Assembly: GCF_000260135.1 (NCBI RefSeq)
Contig: NZ_JH651384.1
Coordinates: forward strand, 623,693 to 687,692
Length of the DNA: 64,000 nucleotides
From: Thiothrix nivea DSM 5205
GTDB lineage: Bacteria; Pseudomonadota; Gammaproteobacteria; Thiotrichales; Thiotrichaceae
Direction of reading: 5' to 3'
Within the stretch, counting starts at the first letter, position 1. Every line of letters starts with the position of its first letter. A program made the position numbers and the translations under genes. The notes beneath the pieces were generated by a model, which made no database searches, was not told the origin of the DNA, and worked only from the letters and a program-made list of their open reading frames with translations. Shown here piece after piece: positions 37,725-46,700 of the stretch.

Positions 37725-38612
37725 TTAGCGCATGTTTTCCAGCGCGGCGATACGTTCTTCCAGCGGCGGGTGGGTCATGAAGATTTTGCGCAGACCGGTT
37801 CCCAGGCCACCAGCGATACCGAACGCTGCCATTTCGCCCGGCAGGTCGTGTACCGCATGTGCCTGTTGCAGGCGTTTCAGCGCATTGATCATCTTGTGGC
37901 GGCCAGCCAGGTCAGCACCGGCAATGTCGGCCTTGAACTCGCGGTAGCGGGAGAACCACATGACAATGGCAGTTGCTACAAAACCGAGGAAAATTTCAGC
38001 CACAATCGAACCGATGAAGTAACCCCAGCCCGGGCCACTGCTTTCCTCATCACTACTGCGGAAGAAGTTGTCGACAGCCATACCGATCAGGCGGGCAAAA
38101 ATGATCACAAAGGTATTCAATACACCTTGGAGCAAGGTTTGCGTCACCATATCACCGTTGGCGACGTGGCCGATTTCATGCCCCAACACGGCTTCCACCT
38201 CATCCGCACTCATGTGGTCGAGCAGACCCTGACTGACTGCGACCAGTGCATTGTTGCGGTTCGCACCAGTGGCGAAAGCATTCGGGTCAGGTGAATAGAA
38301 AATACCAACTTCCGGCATACCGATACCGGATTTTTCCGCCTGCTTGCGCACGGTTTCCACCAACCAACGTTCCTGGGCGGTTTGAGGGGTTTCAATGATC
38401 TGCACCCCCATGCTGCGCTTGGCCATCCATTTGGACATCAGCAGGCTGATGAAAGCGCCACCAAAACCAAACACCACAGCCATCGTCAGGATGCCGCCCA
38501 TACTGCCAGCGCTCATATTGATGCCAAACAGCTTGCCAATGATGGTCATTGAAATAAACAACACTGCCATCACTGCAAAGTTGGTCAGTGCCAGCATAAT
38601 AATCCGCATCAT
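37725..38612 (-). CDS. htpX: Membrane zinc metalloprotease HtpX
   Basis: 295 aa, as in E. coli HtpX (M48 family). Two N-terminal membrane helices (MLALTNFAVMAVLFISMTII; GSMGGILTMAVVFGFGGAFISL) are followed by the zinc motif HEIGH in VEAVLGHEIGHVANGD. Two more hydrophobic segments follow and the third zinc ligand lies in the EFKADIAGADLAG region. It degrades misfolded membrane proteins together with FtsH. No adjacent regulator such as cpxRA is seen. CGGAGG precedes the start by 11 bases; a second ATG directly follows the first. Confidence 0.96.
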   Translation of the reverse strand: MMRIIMLALTNFAVMAVLFISMTIIGKLFGINMSAGSMGGILTMAVVFGFGGAFISLLMSKWMAKRSMGVQIIETPQTAQERWLVETVRKQAEKSGIGMPEVGIFYSPDPNAFATGANRNNALVAVSQGLLDHMSADEVEAVLGHEIGHVANGDMVTQTLLQGVLNTFVIIFARLIGMAVDNFFRSSDEESSGPGWGYFIGSIVAEIFLGFVATAIVMWFSRYREFKADIAGADLAGRHKMINALKRLQQAHAVHDLPGEMAAFGIAGGLGTGLRKIFMTHPPLEERIAALENMR

Positions 38613-38684
38613 GTTCTGTTAACCTCCGGGTTTCTTGTTTATGCGATGAATATTAGGCGAGACAAGCAGGTATTCAAGTATTCC

Positions 38685-40922
38685 CTACTGATTCCCACTT
38701 ATTTCCAGACCGGTAACATTCTGGAAACCCTTGGGCAACAGCTTGCCGCGCTTGGCGCGTTCACCCCGGTATTCCTCCAGCTCGCTGCCCTTGATGGCCT
38801 TGAATTTTTTGCCTGCATGAAGCACCAGCGTTTCACCCTGCGACAGGATGGCGGCAAACTCAAGCGTTTCATCAGCAATGCCCAAACCACCTTTTTTCAG
38901 GCTAATTAATTTGTTTCCCTTGCCTTTGGATAGCACCGGCAAGTCCTGCAAACCTATCACCAGCAGGTAACCAGAAGATGACACCAGAGCCAGTGAATCG
39001 GTTTGCGCCCCCCTCGCCAGCAGGGGAGGCAAGATCACCGCGTCACCCGCTGTCAGCGTCACCTTGCCGGACTTGTTGCGGCTCTGCATGTCGCCCAGTG
39101 AACACAGGAAACCGTAACCCTCGGCTGATGACAACAAATATTGGTCGCTATCCTTGCCCATCAGGGCAAACGGGAAAGTAGCCCCGACAGGTGGCGACAG
39201 CTTGCCGGTTAATGGTTCACCCTGCCCGCGTGCTGAGGGTAACCCATTGGCAGGCAAGGAATAAGTGCGCCCGGAGCTGTCGAGCAGCACCACCGATTGG
39301 TTGGAACGGCCACGCGCCGCCGTCAGGAAGTCATCCCCCTGCTTGTAGCTGAGTGATGTAGGGTCAATGTCATGCCCTTTGGCAGCGCGAATCCAGCCCA
39401 TTTTCGACACCACCACAGTGATGGGTTCGGAAGGTGTCAACGCGGTTTCATCCAGCGCCTGCGCGGCGGCACGTTCCTTTAATGGCGAACGGCGGTCATC
39501 GCCATACAGTTTGGCGTCTTCCTTCAACTCCTTGCGGATCAGGCTGGTCAGCTTCTTGTCGGAACCGAGCAGGGAAAGCAGCTCTTCACGCTCTTTCTGC
39601 AACTCATCCTGTTCACCCCTGATCTTCATCTCTTCCAGACGCGCCAACTGACGCAGTTTGGTGTCGAGGATGTAGTCGGCCTGCACTTCGGTCAGGTCGA
39701 AGCGTGCGATCAACGCTGCTTTCGGCTCGTCTTCGGTGCGAATGATGTGGATTACTTCATCGAGGTTGAGGAAGGCAATCAGCAAGCCTTCCAACAGGTG
39801 CAGGCGTTTTTCCACCTTGTCCAAGCGCCATTGCAGGCGGCGGGTAACAGTCTGGCGGCGGAAGGCCAGCCATTCTACCAGAATCTGGCGCAAGTCCTTG
39901 ACCTGGGGGCGTCCGTCCGTGCCGATCATATTCATGTTGACACGATAGCTGCGTTCCAGATCGGTGCTGGCGAACAGGTGCGACATGAGCATGTCCACAT
40001 CGACGCGATTGGAACGCGGCACGATCACCAGCCGCACCGGCTGTTCGTGGTCGGATTCGTCGCGCAGGTCTTCCACCAGCGGCAGTTTCTTGGCTTGCAT
40101 CTGCCCTGCGATCTGTTCCAACACTTTGCTGCCGGAAGTTTGATATGGCAGCGCGGTGATTACGATGTCACCATCTTCCATTTCATAGCGGGCGCGCATT
40201 TTGAAGCTACCAGCACCTTTTTCATAGAGGCTGATGAAATCTGCCGCCGGGGTGATGATCTCCGCTTCGGTCGGCAAATCGGGCGCGGGCACGAACTGGC
40301 ACAATTCCCCGACCGTGGCATTGGGGTGGTCAAGCAGATGGATGCAGGCGTTGACGACTTCACGCAGGTTGTGCGGCGGAATGTCCGTGGCCATGCCGAC
40401 CGCGATACCACTGCCACCGTTGAGCAGGATATTGGGCAGGCGAGCAGGCAACACCACCGGCTCTTCCAACGTGCCGTCAAAGTTGGGTTGCCAATCGACC
40501 GTACCCTGCCCCAGTTCCTGCAACAGCACCTTGGCGTAGGCGGTCAGGCGCGACTCGGTGTAGCGCATGGCGGCGAAGGATTTCGGGTCATCCTGTGAAC
40601 CCCAGTTACCCTGCCCGTCTACCAGCGTGTAGCGGTAGGAAAACGGCTGCGCCATCAGCACCATCGCTTCGTAACAGGCGGAGTCGCCGTGCGGGTGGAA
40701 TTTACCCAGCACGTCACCGACAGTACGCGCTGATTTCTTGTGCTTGGAGGCGGCGGAAAGGCCAAGTTCCGACATGGCGTAGACAATGCGTCGTTGCACC
40801 GGCTTGAGGCCGTCGCCAAGGTGCGGCAGGGCGCGGTCGAGGATGACGTACATGGAGTAGTCGAGGTACGCCTTTTCGGTGTATTCTTGGAGCGGGAGGG
40901 TTTCGATGCCTTCGTAGTTCAT
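38685..40922 (-). CDS. parC: DNA topoisomerase IV subunit A
   Basis: 745 aa from the ATG at 40922 (AAGGA six bases upstream); the frame is open to 41180, but that stretch is not protein-like. N-terminal breakage-reunion domain with the catalytic Tyr121 in [11 protein letters not shown]. The quinolone-resistance region reads [13 protein letters not shown], with Ser81 and Glu85 in wild-type form. Coiled-coil stretch about 430-480, then a C-terminal beta-pinwheel with degenerate blades ([24 protein letters not shown]). ParC decatenates daughter chromosomes with ParE, which is not in the window. It is the last core gene before the accessory region. Confidence 0.97.
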   Translation of the reverse strand: MNYEGIETLPLQEYTEKAYLDYSMYVILDRALPHLGDGLKPVQRRIVYAMSELGLSAASKHKKSARTVGDVLGKFHPHGDSACYEAMVLMAQPFSYRYTLVDGQGNWGSQDDPKSFAAMRYTESRLTAYAKVLLQELGQGTVDWQPNFDGTLEEPVVLPARLPNILLNGGSGIAVGMATDIPPHNLREVVNACIHLLDHPNATVGELCQFVPAPDLPTEAEIITPAADFISLYEKGAGSFKMRARYEMEDGDIVITALPYQTSGSKVLEQIAGQMQAKKLPLVEDLRDESDHEQPVRLVIVPRSNRVDVDMLMSHLFASTDLERSYRVNMNMIGTDGRPQVKDLRQILVEWLAFRRQTVTRRLQWRLDKVEKRLHLLEGLLIAFLNLDEVIHIIRTEDEPKAALIARFDLTEVQADYILDTKLRQLARLEEMKIRGEQDELQKEREELLSLLGSDKKLTSLIRKELKEDAKLYGDDRRSPLKERAAAQALDETALTPSEPITVVVSKMGWIRAAKGHDIDPTSLSYKQGDDFLTAARGRSNQSVVLLDSSGRTYSLPANGLPSARGQGEPLTGKLSPPVGATFPFALMGKDSDQYLLSSAEGYGFLCSLGDMQSRNKSGKVTLTAGDAVILPPLLARGAQTDSLALVSSSGYLLVIGLQDLPVLSKGKGNKLISLKKGGLGIADETLEFAAILSQGETLVLHAGKKFKAIKGSELEEYRGERAKRGKLLPKGFQNVTGLEISGNQ

Positions 40923-41208
40923 GCAAATCCTTGTTCTTTTTGGATGATTGAGCTGGCGCGAGGCTGGGTTGGGTTGGCAGCCCCAAGTACAACCGCAAAA
41001 TGTCCGCAAACGCCTAATATAGAACAGGTTTTGAATCCCTGCTTTTGGAGTATGCAGCCTGCTATGCAACCAACGGTAACAGAAACGTGGTTTTCTGGCT
41101 TCAAAATATTGCTCAGGTTGTGGGGAAGTTTCCACCTTGCGCGATGCAACCGCCATGTGGTCAAGCCGGGTTAATCCCACTTTCGGGTTCCGTACCCATC
41201 AAAAACAC

Positions 41209-41452
41209 GTGTCCTTGGTGTCCTTGGTGTCCGCAAGGGTTTAATTTATTGTTTGTATTGAAGTTTTTCGGGACACCAAAGGCCGGACACGTAAAAAGCC
41301 ACGTGTCCCACGTGTCCCGAAGGCGTTTTTGTAAAAAACCATTGAATTATTCAATAGTCTTTTTGTTTCAGTTAGATATGGATAAATAAAGACACTTTTC
41401 AAGCGTCCAGACGCAAAAAAGCCGGGGTTTTCCCGGCTCTTGTGTGGTGTCC
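41209..41452. repeat. GTGTCC iteron cluster between parC and the DUF927 gene
   Basis: Eight copies of GTGTCC (six direct: 41209, 41218, 41227, 41303, 41312, 41447; two inverted as GGACAC: 41271, 41285) lie in 250 bases. Two groups have an exact 9-base period, GTGTCCTTG twice then GTGTCCGCA, and ACGTGTCCC twice. Such clusters beside a helicase/primase gene resemble replication-origin iterons. The 543-base stretch 40923-41465 holds no gene that I can support apart from these repeats and a terminator. Confidence 0.7.
41415..41438 (-). terminator. Rho-independent terminator of the DUF927 gene
   Basis: On the minus strand GCCGGG and CCCGGC arms around AAAAC are followed by TTTTTT, 28 bases after the stop of the DUF927 gene. 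Strong stem and U-run. Confidence 0.85.
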
Positions 41453-41465
41453 CCCTGCCCTGTTT

Positions 41466-43154
41466 TCAGACGTCGGTGTCCGCTGCATTCAGGTTGAGGA
41501 AGTAACAGCGTGTCCGCCCGAACCTGGGCAACGTCACCCGGACAGATGCGACAGTATAGCCGCGTGAATCAGTTTCCGTTTTGCTGATCCAGTTATGTTT
41601 CAGCAGGGCTTTTACCGCCTGTTTGACGTTGAACCCTTCCACTACCCTTTCTATCTGGCTGGCAAGGATCAAATATTCCCGGCCTTCACTGCCCGCCAGA
41701 CGGTGGAAGCCAACCAGATCACGCACCAGTTCCGAACCTTCCGACAGTTCCCGGCCTTCTTCATGGTTCATGAACTTGTCGCCGTTGCGCTCGATGAATG
41801 CCCGCACGGTGTCCAGTATGCGCAAGTCTTCCCGGTCGCCCGTGCCGAATTCCGCCAGCCAGTCACGGAAACAGCGCTTGGCCGCTGCGGTTGCCTCCCC
41901 TGCCTGCCAGCCGGTCAAGCCGTGTTTGGTGGCCAGTTCGCCAGCGATAGCCACCAGCGCCGCCCGCTTGGCGACAGTATCCGCCTGGGTGCTGTTGTTG
42001 TTTGGCAATACGTCGGCCACAAACTGGCTGATCAGGTCGGGCAGGTTTTCGCGGATGGTTTCCTGTTCGCTGGTGATGGTTTCCAGCCATGCCGCGCCCG
42101 CCGTGCCGTGGTGGCGTCTTATCGCCTTGTGCATGTGGGTGAAAAAATCCGTGACTGACTGGAAGCCATGCAGGTTTTCAAGAATCTTGTATCCCTTGCC
42201 AGCATCCGCCGGGATGTTGGCCAGCCTGACTTCCTGCCCCGCGTAGGACTGGATACCCGCCGATTTCAGGTAATCAACCAGGCTAATTTCCCCCGTGGAC
42301 AGGAACAGCAGACGCCACGTTTTCAGCGCGCGCAAACCGCCATGGTCTTTCATCCTGGCCTTGTCCTGCCCATTGGCCAGCATATAGACCACTTCGCCCG
42401 CTTCCTTGGGGGTGCATTGCTTCAGTTCATCCAGTGGCAAAAAGCCGTCATTGTGCAGGCTGGCCACGCCTTCCAGTGCGTTTGCCGTTGCCCGGTAGGT
42501 GCGCTTATACGTGTCGGGATGCCCGAACACAGACGCTGCTGCCAGCAATACGGTGGTTTTGCCATCCTTGGATCCGCCGCTAAAATGGACGCCGCCGGAT
42601 TCGATGTTGGCCAGCCCTACCAATGAACCGGCAAACGCCATGCTGATGGAAAACACCAGGCGGGAATTGCCTTGTGCATACCGGGCCACGTTTTCACGCC
42701 AGCCATTCAAGGTTCCTGCCGTGCTGAAACCGGACTGGATACCCGCCGCCCCACTCTGATAGATGAAATTGCTGTCTTCATCACCATAGACGTGTTCCGG
42801 GGTGACGTATACATGGTTATGCCAGCCGGTCTTATCGGTGCAGGTGATGCGTTTATAGGGTGCTGATGACTGGATGTATTCGACCACCTTGTTCTTCTTC
42901 CCATAAGGAATATCCAGCCCGCGCCGCAACAGTTCCCCCACAATGTCGGCACTGTCACCACGCAACAGTTCCAGGGGCATAGCCCACTTGTGAATGTGGT
43001 TGTCATAGTCGCGCCATTCCAGCAACACGCCCCACTCGCTCTGCTGCGGGTCGCGGGTACGCGCCAGAACTTTCAGGTGGGAACAGATGCGCTTCTCTGG
43101 TAACAGGTCGCCTTCCTTGCTCTTGCCTGCGTAGTACACGCCGTCATGCTTCAC
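41466..43154 (-). CDS. DUF927 helicase/primase-type protein, 5'-truncated by a prophage end
   Basis: 562 aa, GTG start as detected, but the reading frame continues through FTVKHDGVYYAGK, which resembles the beginning of a DUF927 domain. It then enters phage-end sequence at 43160 and meets a stop. The DUF927 core has a P-loop in GGSKDGKTTVLLAAASVFG and a Walker B-like FLPLDELKQC. The C-terminal domain includes DLISQFVADVLPNN and ends in a winged-helix-like region (VKQAVKALLKHNWISKTETD). DUF927 proteins usually carry an N-terminal TOPRIM or CHC2 primase part, absent here. I infer that the insertion removed it. They act in replication of integrative or plasmid elements. A terminator follows. Confidence 0.85.
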   Translation of the reverse strand: MKHDGVYYAGKSKEGDLLPEKRICSHLKVLARTRDPQQSEWGVLLEWRDYDNHIHKWAMPLELLRGDSADIVGELLRRGLDIPYGKKNKVVEYIQSSAPYKRITCTDKTGWHNHVYVTPEHVYGDEDSNFIYQSGAAGIQSGFSTAGTLNGWRENVARYAQGNSRLVFSISMAFAGSLVGLANIESGGVHFSGGSKDGKTTVLLAAASVFGHPDTYKRTYRATANALEGVASLHNDGFLPLDELKQCTPKEAGEVVYMLANGQDKARMKDHGGLRALKTWRLLFLSTGEISLVDYLKSAGIQSYAGQEVRLANIPADAGKGYKILENLHGFQSVTDFFTHMHKAIRRHHGTAGAAWLETITSEQETIRENLPDLISQFVADVLPNNNSTQADTVAKRAALVAIAGELATKHGLTGWQAGEATAAAKRCFRDWLAEFGTGDREDLRILDTVRAFIERNGDKFMNHEEGRELSEGSELVRDLVGFHRLAGSEGREYLILASQIERVVEGFNVKQAVKALLKHNWISKTETDSRGYTVASVRVTLPRFGRTRCYFLNLNAADTDV

Positions 43155-43160
43155 GGTAAA

Positions 43161-43212
43161 TGTGGCGGCGCGTTATAAATGTGAAACTTTTACGTTATAA
43201 ATGTGAAAAGAA
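43161..43212. other. Proposed right attachment end (attR) with MuA-like binding sites
   Basis: Starts with TGTGGCGGCGC (Mu right end: TGAAGCGGCGC). The 16-base repeat CGTTATAAATGTGAAA occurs exactly at 43171-43186 and 43193-43208, spaced 22 bases as R1 and R2 in Mu, where the consensus ends in a CGAAA/GCGAAA-type box. The five bases outside, GTAAA, would be one copy of the target duplication. Confidence 0.75.
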
Positions 43213-43228
43213 TTATTTTGAATAATTC
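43210..43228 (-). terminator. Possible weak terminator of the late operon
   Basis: GAATTATT and AATAATTC arms with a three-base loop, followed on the minus strand by TTTT. It lies 9 bases after the stop of the last late gene and touches the inner transposase site. The stem is A/T-only, so strength is doubtful. Confidence 0.4.
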
Positions 43229-43237
43229 CAATCAAGT

Positions 43238-43708
43238 TTAAATATCAGGAGATAGTGCGGCTATCTCCATCCTCCGCCTAATCCTTTGTGTTTCAAGACT
43301 TATCCCGTCAAGCATGAACTTGCGGTCCAGGCGCAGGAGGAATGCCGCGAAACCAACGGGCGACATGCCGCCATAGAAGGCAGGATCTTCATCCTGATTA
43401 GCCTGTAACATCTCACCAAAAACAGACAGCAAATCAGGGTCAGCTTCGCCCGCAACAACCATCCGCGCCACCCGTGCATTATTCCAATATCGCCACATCT
43501 GCTCACGGTCATCAGTGATCATTTTGCGCTGCTGCTTACCGATAGCAGCTGATAAGTCATGCAGCAACAAGGCGCGCGAGTTTGCGGCATGGGCTGGCTT
43601 ATCCAGATCATCCAGCACAGAGACCCTACGCAATCCGTTGCTCAGCAACTGGACAGTGCTGTCACAGTAACGCTCTTCCACCAAGTCATAGTAATGGTAT
43701 TTACTCAT
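43238..43708 (-). CDS. Phage protein of unknown function, last late gene
   Basis: 156 aa, no signal or membrane segment. It starts MSKYHYYDLVEERYCDSTVQLL and has a central charged region KQQRKMITDDREQMWRYWNN and a C-terminal helix RLDRKFMLDGISLETQRIRRRMEI. I do not recognise the family. Its start overlaps the stop of the J-type gene by four bases, so it is translationally coupled to it. Genes in this position in other phages often encode tail-fibre or host-range accessories, which is only a positional hint. It ends 77 bases from the proposed phage end. Confidence 0.65.
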   Translation of the reverse strand: MSKYHYYDLVEERYCDSTVQLLSNGLRRVSVLDDLDKPAHAANSRALLLHDLSAAIGKQQRKMITDDREQMWRYWNNARVARMVVAGEADPDLLSVFGEMLQANQDEDPAFYGGMSPVGFAAFLLRLDRKFMLDGISLETQRIRRRMEIAALSPDI

Positions 43709-46700
43709 ATATTAACCGCTGCCGCCGAAATGCTTAAGTTTCGCAGGTACTTTTTACCCGAATCATACACTGCCTTTGCTGAGTCTGATGACGTGCAGCA
43801 GAAAAGCAGCGCATCATTATTAGCCAATGAAAGGGATGCAACATGGGTTAATGTCACAGACCCATCGCCTCCAACGGGGTCATACGTCCCAACCAGATGA
43901 CGCCATACATTTTCGTTGTAATAGGCATACCAGAGCGAAAAATGATGGTCTACAACAGCAGTGGCAGTAACCAGGATCGTAAGATTCTGCCCGTTGTACC
44001 CAGGAAACGTACTACTCCTGCACCGTCTGGCCACCGGATGCGCGGCATGGGACGATGGCCCAACAAACGCGACACTGCCGTTTGCAGTTGTCGGGTTTTG
44101 CGCGTCGGTGATATACGATTGATAATCTGACTGTTGGCCAACTGCGAACAATTGCAAACCGGACTCAGGGTCGCGTATCCCTAATGCGCCGGTAAACCCG
44201 CATTTACCGTCGGCATTGACGTTGAACAGGCTATCACCAGCGGCATTTTTGAACTGGATGAAATTAGTGCTGCCTGAAGCATCCAAATTGAACACCGCCC
44301 TACCGCTGGCATTCTGCATTTTGCCCGTTGTCACTACCCCCATCGCAGCGGAGATTGCCGACAACTGGCTGACCGAAATCTTGTCGCTCGTGACCGCATT
44401 GGCCATGAGTTTATCAGTCGCAATCGCATTCGCGGCAATTTTGTCGGCGCTGATAGCCCCAGCCTGGATTTTTGCCGCAATAACCGAATCAGTAGCCAAT
44501 GCCCCGGCAGTCACAACACCCGCCGCGATTTTGGTGGCGGTTATCGCGTTTGCGGCTATTTTATCCGAGCTGATAGCATTCGCGGCAATTTTGTCGGCGC
44601 TGATAGCCCCAGCCTGGATTTTTGCCGCAATGACTGAGTTTGCAGCCAGCTCATTGGCGGTAACGGCATTGGCGGCAAGTTTCGGCGTACTGATTGCGCC
44701 ATCAGTTATCTGTGTTGCCGTGATCATGCCTGACAGCTTGCTGGCGTCGACCAGCGGCGTCCAGGCGCCACTGATAATTTGGTAGAGCACCCCGTTAAGG
44801 CTAATGACCTTGGAGCCTGTCCATGTCCCCACCGCAGGCAGCGACGTGACAATCTGCACCGGCTCCAGGCCATCCACCAGTTGCTGCGGGTTAATTTGCC
44901 CAGACAACTTACCGGCATCAACCATAGGCTCCCATGCGCCGTTGATCAACTGGTAGAGCACCCCGTTAAGGCTAATGACCTTGGAGCCTGTCCATGTCCC
45001 CACAGCGGGCAGCGACGTGACAATCTGCACCGGCTCCAGCCCATCGACCAGATCAACCGGGTTGATCAGGGCAGCCGTGACCGCATACTGGGAGGAATAG
45101 GTCAGGCTATCCTTACCCCATAAATCATAAGCGGCAACCTTTACATACCAAGTCGAGCCATACGTGACAGGGATGCCGATCACGGCATCCTGGCCGTCGT
45201 ATTTTAGCGTCGCAGCACTTGGTGTGAATCCAGACGTAGGCGACATATATACCAGCACTCCAGCCATGTCAGTGCCTGTCGGCCACGTATACGTGATACT
45301 GACAACGCCAGCAAAAGCAGTGACAGCAATGCCGGTGAGTGCGGCTGCCTGCGGATTGCTGGCAACGACTGTAGAGTAAGTGGCCGACAAGTTGCCGGTC
45401 GCATCCAGCGACCAGACGCGGATTGTCAATGCCCGCCATGGCCCGCCGTCATCGGTTGCATCCTGGTATGTGTACTGCCAGTTGTCGCCCACCACATCGC
45501 GTGTTCGGCGCGCGGTCATGGTGGCCGTGTCATAGACAATGACCCGGTATTTGGCCGCGCCAGCCACTAGCGTCCACTTGATGCGCAGCACTGCGCCCGT
45601 CCACGCTGACTCAATGGCGGCGGCGGGCGGTGGCAATGTGATGGCATCAGACCCGACGGTAACGTCCAGCAGCGAGTATGGGCCAGCCTGGCCGGATATG
45701 GCAGCAGCCCGGTAATGCCAGACGCCAGCGGTGACAGAATGCGTACAGGCCAGTTTTGCATCCGCGAAAATCCGGCTCCAGGCACTGGACGTGTCCGGCC
45801 TGGCGTCAACGACGTAGGAACTGGCGGCATTCACAGCGCCCCATGTCAGGTTAACCGCGTATTTATCCCCATCAGGTGACACTGACGACCTGAACCACGG
45901 CAAGTCCAACACATCGCCGATAATGCCACCGCCATTATCAACAGGCGCAGGCGGCGCATCCGGGTCGGTCGCATAGACATTGCTATCCTCCACCACAAAA
46001 TCAATCCGCACCATGTCATTATCCTGCGGCTTCACCCCGGTTACGCGGCAGTTGATAATGTCAGCTGTCGTTTCCCCCGCAATATAGTAAATGGGTTCTT
46101 TTTCATTATTGTACGTTTGCGCAGGCAAACCGGATACCGTATAGCCACCACCAGTCACCGTAATGGAATAAACCCCCATCGTACCGCCAGTACTATTGCG
46201 CAGCATCATCTTCCCACTGGAAAACGGCAACGGGTTTGAAATGGATGTATTGGAATACAGTATCCCCCAGTAACCCCAATTGATCCCGTCCGGGCAGACG
46301 GCCACCAGATCGTACAAGGTTGGGATGCGCCCCTCCATGCCCGTGACCAGATAACCGGTTTCGCGGCGGCGGTTGGCACGCCACAGATAGACCAGCTCAC
46401 TCCAGGCGTGCGTGCGGCCCGTTATCCCTGGGAAGTCAACGTTTTCAGGGTTTACCGGGCTGGCGACCTCTGTATAGGTCAGCGTATCCGTCTGCCAGGT
46501 ATCCGAGTCAATGAACTGGCCGACCAGCGCATCCGGCTCATAATCCTGCGGAGCCTGTATGTCGACGTGGAAATCCTTGATATTGTCAGCCGTAAACATC
46601 TGCACTGGCGTTGTCTGCGTTTTGTCCCGCACCATCCGCCAGTACCCGGACGATTGGAACATCAGTGAGCGCCCTGCCCTGGCGGCAATCTGCATGGCCT

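Noticed and set aside
41045-41389. A 114-codon plus-strand frame between parC and the DUF927 gene
   Set aside because: It is made largely of the GTGTCC repeat cluster and AT-rich spacer, has no ribosome-binding site, and reads as low-quality protein (CPWCPWCPQGF).
44426-44631. Regularly spaced repeats considered as CRISPR
   Set aside because: There are only two copies, they lie in frame inside the J-type gene and encode a fibre stem; no spacers of uniform length and no cas genes.
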